Shown here: positions 1-5,732 of the stretch, in pieces
Layout of the letters: each line of letters starts with the position of its first letter
Numbering within the stretch: the first letter of the stretch is position 1
The notes under the pieces: generated by a model
Seen by the model: the letters and a program-made list of their open reading frames with translations, nothing else
The model's database searches: none
What the model was told of the DNA's origin: nothing
Translations under genes and position numbers: made by a program
NCBI GenBank assembly: GCA_937890045.1
Contig: CALBXV010000349.1
Coordinates: forward strand, 1-8,569
From: an uncultured archaeon
Lineage (GTDB): Archaea > Thermoproteota > Nitrososphaeria > Nitrososphaerales > CALBXV01
Length of the DNA stretch: 8,569 nucleotides
Direction of reading: 5' to 3'

Positions 1-3000
1 AAGTTAATGCTGCAGCTATATATCCAGTAGCAATTGCTGTACCATTCCAAGTACCGCTAGTAACAGTACCAATCGTTGTACTTATTCCACTGATAGTTAA
101 GTCTGTACCAGTAATTAATCCTCCAGATGTAATTGCACCATCAGTTTGAATTACACCAGCGGATGAAATAGTTGTGCCAGTACTACCATAACCACCACCA
201 ACAGTTAGATTATTTTTTACATATACATCACCTTGATTAAAATATCCAGCATAATTACTACCATCTGCACCAACGGCATTTGCATATATTCCATAATTTT
301 TACTATTAGCGCCATCTTGATATAAATCTGCATTTGCATATATAGCATATGCTTTACTATCAGCATGATCAGTAACTTTTCGATATGCGTCACCGTTACC
401 TGTATCAGCGTCTGTGTTCCCAACATCAATATATGCCCCATACAAATTACATTCTCCACTTAATAGTCCAGCTGTATTTTTAACTCTTACTCTTGCTGAA
501 AGAGCGTATTGAGTTGTTGCGGCACTATCTATGGCTGCATTCATAAAAATTGTAGATGCTACTGCATTTGCTATTGGATTTACATTCGCAGTATCTTGAA
601 ATCTTATAGCATCTATTAACGGAACATTCTGACTTCCCGTTGGGGCATCATATACAGAAAGTGCTCTACCAGTAAAAGATCCCGTAAACTTTGCCTTATT
701 AGTTGGTAATCCAATTCCACCATCAGTATAAACTGCAGTTGGTGTTTCATCGTCTGGCACAAAGCCTCCCTGATAAACAGGTATACTATCATCTATTCTA
801 ACAACTTCTGATCCAGAGAAAAATCTAAAAGAATTGTCAGCTGAATTTAAAACAAAGTTGGCTCCAACACTACCAAACTTCATTTCAAATGATGAATCAT
901 TTTTTCTTATATAATTGTATGCATCTTGTTGTAAATTAAAAGTACCACTACCACTTAAAAAGATTCCAGCAGTACCCAAATCAGCTAATGATGACGAACC
1001 ACCTGAACCAAGAGATATCATTCCGCCGTGAGCAGTATTTATATCAAGTAAAGTTGTATCAATGTTTAAATCATCTGTTTGTAATTGGAATGTTCCAGCA
1101 CTATTTTTAAAATTCATAAATTTAGTTGCAGAACCAACTCTAAAGTCTCCTGTTGTAAACCAATAATTGTAATCATCGTTAAAATAAATACCATCACTTG
1201 ATCCAGTTACATTTCTACCGATTGATATTTTTTCACCTGTTTCAATTCCACCTTGAATTGTTGCCACATTTAATATTCCGTGAATAGAACCAGTTGTTGC
1301 CTGTATTGAACCTCTGAAATAACCATTATCTGTATAAAGACCAAATCCAGGTTCTTCATCTCCATATAAATATGCTGAACTCAATCCACTTAAATCACCA
1401 AGTCTTGCTCTTAATTCTAAATCATATACACCACTTCCAGTTCTTTCTACAATATCCATATATGGAGTATTAATATCACCTGGGTTTGCATTCATTAAAA
1501 GATATCCAGATGATATTGATCCTGATGATCCGGGTGTTTTCCCCTCATTAAATCTACCAGTTGATACGAACACTTGACCTTCATTATATGTTACTGGAGT
1601 ACTAATTAATCCAGCTAAAAATTCTGCATCCGTATCCACCCTATAAACAGTTGCTCCTGCACTATGAGCTGTATTATCAGTATTATGAAAATCTCTTACA
1701 ATATCTATTGATCCAGTATGTGCAGTTCCATGTAAACTTCCCGTATATAATCTAACAACCTTAAATCTTTCATCATCAATTTTTAAAATATCTTGTAATT
1801 CAATAGATGAAGAGTCTTGAACTGTAATAGTTTCATGAGCACCACTAACAGCTGATTGCCCTATTGAAGCACTTGTAGAAGTTATAGAACCTGAAATTTG
1901 TACAATTTGTCCATATCCTCTACCGACATACAATTCACCAGCTAATCCATCTGGATCAATTGCAGCCCCACTTGGTTGTGATCCCGTAATATAAGCAAGA
2001 GCCGGGTCTTCACTAAACCGTTTTGATCCAGTTACATACATATATTCAACACTAAATCCAGTATCACTTACTTTTTTAGCTTTTATTATTTCACCTTTAA
2101 CAAATCCACTTGCATTAGCAACACTCATAGTAACAGATGTGGCAGACATTGAAGGAACTCCTGCCAAAATTCTTGGTGCTGCTTGCACACTACCAGTTGT
2201 TTTTGAACCACTTCCTGCATCTCTTAATGCCTGTAATGTAGTTGAATTTGCTACCATTAATTGGCCACCAACAACATTAACAGATTCTTTTTCAAATACT
2301 GTAGTTCTTAATGTTCCACGAATTCTTGCATTTTCAAATTCTGCAGTTCCATTTCCAAGAGAAGAAATTCTCCAACCCTTTAATCCTGTAACAAAATCAG
2401 AAGTTTCTATTGAACCACTTGCATGTATTACTAGTCCAGATTCTCCTTCATTATATTGCCCTCCAAATCCAGAAGCTGGTACTGTACGGATTTGTCCAGG
2501 AGTAATTTCCCACCCAGCTATCATATTACCTTGTTGACCTAGTAATAATATTTGACCCTGTTTTGTGTCGTCATCATACACACCCGAACCATCATACATT
2601 TTCATTCCATATAATGATCCAGCAGCATCACTTATCTCACCCAATCTAAACATTTCAAGTCCACTTGCATTTCTAATAGTTATTCGTTCTGTTCCAGTCA
2701 ATGCACTCATTGTTATTCTTGCATTTGGACTTGTTAATGCTTCGGGAGTTGTTGTTAATTTCCAACCACCAATTAAACCAGCAGAAGCAGTTACATCTCC
2801 ACCCTTTCCAACCTGAAAATCTGATGCTGAAATTATATAATCGCCGGCTGGTTCTAATTTTACTCTGTTACTTGAATCAACTAAATTATTAGAATTTACA
2901 GTCCAACCACCAATACTTCCTGCTGCCGCTGTAATTGTACCTATCATAGTTACATCACCGCTTGCACTTACATGAAAATTAGAAGATGAAATTTCAAGAT

Positions 3001-5455
3001 TTCCTTGAGCACCACTAATAAATGTAGAAGTTGATTGTCCTAAGAAAAATGTATCTGTTTTTACATCAAAAATTGAAGTGCCGCTTGTTCCATCTTTTGT
3101 ACGAAATTTAAAATATCTTTCACTTGCTCCTGTAGTTCCATCGTGGATTTCTAAACCAGCACCTGTATACTTATCTACTGAGCCTGAAAATACAGATCCA
3201 CTCCATATCATAAATCCACCATGTCCTTGTTCAGATGCACTTGTAAATCCTTGATATCCAACAGACCTTACATATGCAGATTCAACTCCTGCAGCCTCAA
3301 TTCCCGAATCTTGAATATTGCCCATAAACAAAGAACCTGTTAGTAAATTACCAGTACCATCAATTACAAGAGCTGATCCAGAAATCCTAATATCATTCAA
3401 ATACGTAATATCTTCAGCTACATTATTATTTATATCATAATATTCAATAATAAAATCAAATTTATCAGGGCGTGTTCCTCGTGGTAATCCTACTCTAATT
3501 GTAAATTCATCTGGAGAAAATCCAGTATCCATAGCTGGTCTTAATGATAAATCACTTATATGCCATTCTCCACAAGAAGCTCTTATCTGTAATTTTGTAT
3601 CTGAATTAGATGTTTTGTCATACATGAAGCTGGGTAAAAATGTAATTTCACGCCTATCAAACTCTTCAAAATTACTTTCATCATCACCACCAACTGCATG
3701 TGTTTCTTTAACTCGTAATACTAATGGCAATCCACCTTGTGGATCTTTAATTGGTTGACCAAACCCTTGTGGTGCTTCGGGGCCTCCACCAGCCAAATTA
3801 GAACCAGATAAATGAAAAAATAATTTTCCTTGTTGTGTTTGGTTTCCATTTCTATCTCTTTTTGGGCCCTTTTTGCCCTTTAAAGTTACTGCTAATGTTA
3901 AAGGTACATCTTTGTTAATTGTAAAATCAAAATCATCTTTATTTTCATATTTTATTGATTCACCAAATCCACTACAAGATCCACTTAATCTCATAGCATC
4001 TATTATAACCGAACTTGAATAGTGTGCTATAACATTTCCACCTGTAGCATCTCCAGGCCCACTACCAGAACTCCAATAATTATTAATATGATCTTGGTCT
4101 ATAAAATATCCCCACCTTAAAAATCCTGAAACCGAATCAGCATCAACAAGTAATTCGGAAGATTCAACAATTTGATCTCCCAATACTGCAAAGTCAGCCA
4201 TTTGGTTTTCGCTTGCACCATGAACTTTTACTCGATAAATATCACCAGAAAACGGCCTCATATTCTTAATACTAATATTTGCAAAAGAATCATATTGATA
4301 ACTACTTGAATATATTGTTGTTGTTGTAGGACTGTATGATGCTGTATATACACTAGCTCCAAAATCTGCTATAACCTTCTGTACTCGTCCACTATTATAT
4401 GTATATGTTACTTCATAAGGATTTGCCGGTACTAATTGTTTACCATTTATAACTCGTGCTATAGAACTTGTATAACTTCCTGTTGTAAAGTGTTTAGTAA
4501 CATATTTCTGCACTGGATTTAATGGGCCGGGAAGGCGAGTATCAAAATACCGGTTAATTCTATCTGTAGGATCTAAACGCTTAAAATCTCGAAGTGATAA
4601 TTTAGTGTTATCTACTCTAATATGACCACCAACCATTTGAGAAATAAATGGCCCCTCAGATCCTGTTATAAATACTGTATAAGTTGGTCGTTGAGCAGAG
4701 CTTCTACGGTGTCTTGTTCCTCGTCTTGATGAAATAGACCTTCTACCAGTTAAACCAGTCCTGTGTCTATAATTATTTAGTTCAGCTTCTAAATTTGATC
4801 CAGGGGCGTCTGAAAGATTCTCTACAGTTTCTTGTTGATTTAGTGCAGCAGCATCCCCCACATTTCTAGTTGCACCAAATATATCATGGCGGGCCCGGCC
4901 CTCTATAAAACTACCACTTATAGCTGTAGCTTCAAACTCAGTTACTACAATCTTTGGTTTTACTAATTCTTGTGCTGTAGCAGTTGGTTGTTTATAAAAT
5001 CTAATAGGTTGAGTGTTTATTACTGTAGATGTGTCTATATTGAGTTTTCTCTGTATTTTAATATTATATGAATCTTGAAATTCCTCTGGAATATCAAAAT
5101 CTACTTTAGTTGGATCTATTTCTCCCAATATAGTTAAAAGACCCATACCTGGCTCATTAAATGGTCTTGGATATACTTCTACTGTAACATATCTAAAAGT
5201 TAATGCCGGATCCTCTTCACCTACAATATCAACTGGCGCTACATATACCGTATTTCCAGCATGATCTAATATTTCTATTTTTAAAGGAATTTTTGGTTTT
5301 AATAATTCAGAACCTGCTATTTTAAATGCAGATCTTCCTTGCACAAAAACTTCAGGAAACTCAAAAAGATTAAAATAATCATTATTAGTATCGTTTACTA
5401 AAACTTCTATTTTGTGTAAATTATCTTTTATTAATCGTCTTGGGATTACGCCCAT
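1..5455 (-). CDS. Giant tail-fibre/baseplate-like virion structural protein, C-terminus missing
   Basis: One open frame of 1818 codons with no stop; I checked the frame at both ends and at several internal points. Start is the ATG at 5453-5455, preceded by a good Shine-Dalgarno site. Residue landmarks: about 1-200, a beta-rich N-terminal region beginning MGVIPRRLIKDNLHKIEVLV, plausibly the virion-attachment part; 230-256, an arginine-rich linker; about 399-410, the motif RPFSGDIYRVKV; about 625-690, a module with GEWHISDLSLRPAMDTGFSP; about 690-712, SGSALVIDGTGNLLTGSLF, a style common in marine phage fibres; 834-1064, four GW modules; about 1107-1273, two related short modules; about 1380 to the edge, a tail-fibre-like region with YANA repeats and GTVTSGTWNGTAIA near residue 1803. 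No enzyme motif, transmembrane segment or signal peptide is visible. Probably a late gene for host recognition or baseplate/fibre structure. No family is firmly recognised; a C-terminal intramolecular chaperone beyond the edge is possible but unseen. Confidence 0.85.
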   Translation of the reverse strand, partial: MGVIPRRLIKDNLHKIEVLVNDTNNDYFNLFEFPEVFVQGRSAFKIAGSELLKPKIPLKIEILDHAGNTVYVAPVDIVGEEDPALTFRYVTVEVYPRPFNEPGMGLLTILGEIDPTKVDFDIPEEFQDSYNIKIQRKLNIDTSTVINTQPIRFYKQPTATAQELVKPKIVVTEFEATAISGSFIEGRARHDIFGATRNVGDAAALNQQETVENLSDAPGSNLEAELNNYRHRTGLTGRRSISSRRGTRHRRSSAQRPTYTVFITGSEGPFISQMVGGHIRVDNTKLSLRDFKRLDPTDRINRYFDTRLPGPLNPVQKYVTKHFTTGSYTSSIARVINGKQLVPANPYEVTYTYNSGRVQKVIADFGASVYTASYSPTTTTIYSSSYQYDSFANISIKNMRPFSGDIYRVKVHGASENQMADFAVLGDQIVESSELLVDADSVSGFLRWGYFIDQDHINNYWSSGSGPGDATGGNVIAHYSSSVIIDAMRLSGSCSGFGESIKYENKDDFDFTINKDVPLTLAVTLKGKKGPKRDRNGNQTQQGKLFFHLSGSNLAGGGPEAPQGFGQPIKDPQGGLPLVLRVKETHAVGGDDESNFEEFDRREITFLPSFMYDKTSNSDTKLQIRASCGEWHISDLSLRPAMDTGFSPDEFTIRVGLPRGTRPDKFDFIIEYYDINNNVAEDITYLNDIRISGSALVIDGTGNLLTGSLFMGNIQDSGIEAAGVESAYVRSVGYQGFTSASEQGHGGFMIWSGSVFSGSVDKYTGAGLEIHDGTTGASERYFKFRTKDGTSGTSIFDVKTDTFFLGQSTSTFISGAQGNLEISSSNFHVSASGDVTMIGTITAAAGSIGGWTVNSNNLVDSSNRVKLEPAGDYIISASDFQVGKGGDVTASAGLIGGWKLTTTPEALTSPNARITMSALTGTERITIRNASGLEMFRLGEISDAAGSLYGMKMYDGSGVYDDDTKQGQILLLGQQGNMIAGWEITPGQIRTVPASGFGGQYNEGESGLVIHASGSIETSDFVTGLKGWRISSLGNGTAEFENARIRGTLRTTVFEKESVNVVGGQLMVANSTTLQALRDAGSGSKTTGSVQAAPRILAGVPSMSATSVTMSVANASGFVKGEIIKAKKVSDTGFSVEYMYVTGSKRFSEDPALAYITGSQPSGAAIDPDGLAGELYVGRGYGQIVQISGSITSTSASIGQSAVSGAHETITVQDSSSIELQDILKIDDERFKVVRLYTGSLHGTAHTGSIDIVRDFHNTDNTAHSAGATVYRVDTDAEFLAGLISTPVTYNEGQVFVSTGRFNEGKTPGSSGSISSGYLLMNANPGDINTPYMDIVERTGSGVYDLELRARLGDLSGLSSAYLYGDEEPGFGLYTDNGYFRGSIQATTGSIHGILNVATIQGGIETGEKISIGRNVTGSSDGIYFNDDYNYWFTTGDFRVGSATKFMNFKNSAGTFQLQTDDLNIDTTLLDINTAHGGMISLGSGGSSSLADLGTAGIFLSGSGTFNLQQDAYNYIRKNDSSFEMKFGSVGANFVLNSADNSFRFFSGSEVVRIDDSIPVYQGGFVPDDETPTAVYTDGGIGLPTNKAKFTGSFTGRALSVYDAPTGSQNVPLIDAIRFQDTANVNPIANAVASTIFMNAAIDSAATTQYALSARVRVKNTAGLLSGECNLYGAYIDVGNTDADTGNGDAYRKVTDHADSKAYAIYANADLYQDGANSKNYGIYANAVGADGSNYAGYFNQGDVYVKNNLTVGGGYGSTGTTISSAGVIQTDGAITSGGLITGTDLTISGISTTIGTVTSGTWNGTAIATGYIAAALT
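239..352 (-). repeat. 18-residue YANA repeats in the fibre-like C-terminal region
   Basis: The virion protein shows AYAIYANA at residues 1702-1709 and YGIYANA ending at 1727, exactly 18 codons apart, followed by YAGYF. At DNA level the 14-base string GCATTTGCATATAT occurs at 276-289 and 330-343, 54 bases apart. Alternating aromatic and small residues of this type are common in beta-stranded phage fibre shafts. The repeat number is small, so this is a short internal duplication rather than a long array. Confidence 0.7.
1636..2134 (-). repeat. Two related short modules in the virion protein
   Basis: The first copy reads TMSVANASGFVKGEIIKAK around residue 1110 and the second reads TITVQDSSSIELQDILKID around residue 1212. 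They share the pattern [ST]-V-x-[ND]-[AS]-S-[GS]-[FI]-x-x-[GQ]-[ED]-I-[IL]-K and each runs on into a short segment ending in [VL]-[YT]-x-G-S (YVTGS, LYTGS). The second is followed by HSAGATVYRVD. Similar 'address' modules are frequent in phage virion proteins; function here is not known. Confidence 0.55.
2264..2956 (-). repeat. Four GW modules in the middle of the virion protein
   Basis: Tryptophans at residues 851, 898, 982 and 1028 each sit in a similar context: SIGGWTVNSNNL, LIGGWKLTTTPEAL, MIAGWEITPGQI and GLKGWRISSLGNG. The first three follow a gly/ser/ala or Q-rich stretch with [ILM]-[GA]-G-W. Spacings are 47, 84 and 46 residues. The first two copies also share the 12-base string CCAACCACCAAT (plus strand, 2762-2773 and 2903-2914). 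The last copy runs into AEFENARIRGTLRTTVFEKE, resembling a widespread phage tail-protein segment. Probably duplicated beta-structured domains. Confidence 0.65.
4688..4768 (-). other. Arginine-rich linker in the virion protein
   Basis: Residues 230-256 hold ten arginines and two histidines in 27 positions, with clusters RR, RR and RHRR separated by serine, glycine and threonine. There is almost no acidic residue in the stretch. It separates the N-terminal region from the first glycine/serine-rich modules. It could be a flexible linker, a nucleic-acid or membrane-contacting patch, or a protease-sensitive site; nothing in the sequence decides between these. Confidence 0.7.
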
Positions 5456-5464
5456 ATTATAAAA

Positions 5465-5470
5465 TCTCCA
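5465..5470 (-). promoter_or_regulatory. Shine-Dalgarno site of the virion gene
   Basis: On the minus strand TGGAGA lies upstream of the ATG at 5455, with about ten bases between GGAG and the start codon. The surrounding sequence is almost pure A and T, so the site stands out. It fixes the start of the virion gene. Confidence 0.75.
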
Positions 5471-5541
5471 AAATTATTATAGTTATTAATAAATATCCAG
5501 AGTTAAAATAATGAATAGAAAGTAATTAAATAGTATGTAAA

Positions 5542-5561
5542 AAATATGTATTTACATATTT
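5542..5561. repeat. 20-base inverted repeat, possible operator
   Basis: The arms AAATATGTA (5542-5550) and TACATATTT (5553-5561) are perfect reverse complements around a two-base centre. A further direct copy of ATGTA lies at 5535-5539, eleven bases (about one helical turn) from the ATGTA at 5546-5550. The repeat ends six bases before the start codon of the small plus-strand gene and shares base 5561 with the TATAAATA box of the opposite strand. Because the DNA is AT-rich, chance palindromes are common, but a perfect 9+9 arm pair in this position is a good candidate binding site for a dimeric protein. No RNA terminator function is likely: there is no G+C-rich stem. Confidence 0.5.
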
Positions 5562-5568
5562 ATTTATA
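5561..5568 (-). promoter_or_regulatory. T4-like late promoter candidate (TATAAATA) for the virion gene
   Basis: The minus strand reads TATAAATA, identical to the T4 late-promoter consensus recognised by the gp55-type sigma factor. By T4 spacing, transcription would begin near 5555, giving a leader of about 100 bases before the ATG at 5455. It is the only exact match in the non-coding gap. Exact matches also occur by chance inside genes in this window (3427-3434 and 6049-6056 minus, 1365-1372 plus), so support comes from position, not from the match alone. Confidence 0.5.
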
Positions 5569-5732
5569 TGGAAAATGAATTTGTAAATTTAAAAATTAGA
5601 AAAAAATACCGTGACTTATTGAAAGAATATTCAAAAAAACATGGTATTAAAATGTACGCTTTAGTTGAACTGTTAATAGAAGAAAAATGTAATAGAAAAA
5701 TTTTATCAACTAAAAACTTATTAAACGATTAA
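5568..5732 (+). CDS. Small putative ribbon-helix-helix DNA-binding protein (54 aa)
   Basis: ATG at 5568-5570, TAA at 5730-5732; an in-frame TAA at 5538-5540 bounds the frame upstream. The protein starts MENEFVNLKIRKKYRDLLKE. It fits the Arc/CopG/MetJ-type fold: a short strand at residues 4-10 with alternating hydrophobics (V6, L8, I10), helix A at about 11-24, a turn around HGIKMY (25-30), and helix B at about 31-44 (ALVELLIEEKC), then a short basic tail. Such proteins bind DNA as dimers through the paired strands and often repress their own gene. No Shine-Dalgarno site is visible upstream. It is the only rightward gene, convergent with the SbcDC gene (stops overlap by four bases) and divergent from the virion gene. 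Family assignment rests on pattern only; the alternative is an unrelated small helical phage protein. Confidence 0.7.
   Translation: MENEFVNLKIRKKYRDLLKEYSKKHGIKMYALVELLIEEKCNRKILSTKNLLND
5729..5732. other. TTAA shared by two convergent stop codons
   Basis: The palindrome TTAA supplies the TAA of the plus-strand gene (5730-5732) and, on the other strand, the TAA of the SbcDC gene (5729-5731). The genes therefore overlap tail to tail by four bases and no room is left for an intergenic terminator. I see no hairpin plus T-run on either side. Confidence 0.9.

Noticed and set aside
1..120. Possible S74-type intramolecular chaperone at the end of the virion protein
   Set aside because: The visible end is only shaft-like (GTVTSGTWNGTAIA); no chaperone motif is in the window, so it is not annotated.
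217..459. Minus-strand open frame of 80 codons
   Set aside because: Out of frame with the virion gene and made of methionine, isoleucine and glutamine runs produced by the repeated YANA codons; a shadow.
2139..2537. Plus-strand open frame of 132 codons
   Set aside because: Lies wholly opposite the virion gene; its proline-rich composition comes from the complement of glycine/tryptophan and serine-rich codons. No start signal or family resemblance.
2565..2892. Two overlapping plus-strand open frames (2565-2816 and 2701-2892)
   Set aside because: Antisense shadows of the GW region of the virion gene, in different frames and overlapping each other.
5476..5481. Minus-strand TATAAT resembling a host -10 box upstream of the virion gene
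   Set aside because: No -35 element at the right distance and transcription would begin almost at the ribosome site.
5488..5495. Plus-strand AATAAATA as a late promoter for the small gene
   Set aside because: One mismatch to the consensus in very AT-rich sequence, with no other support.
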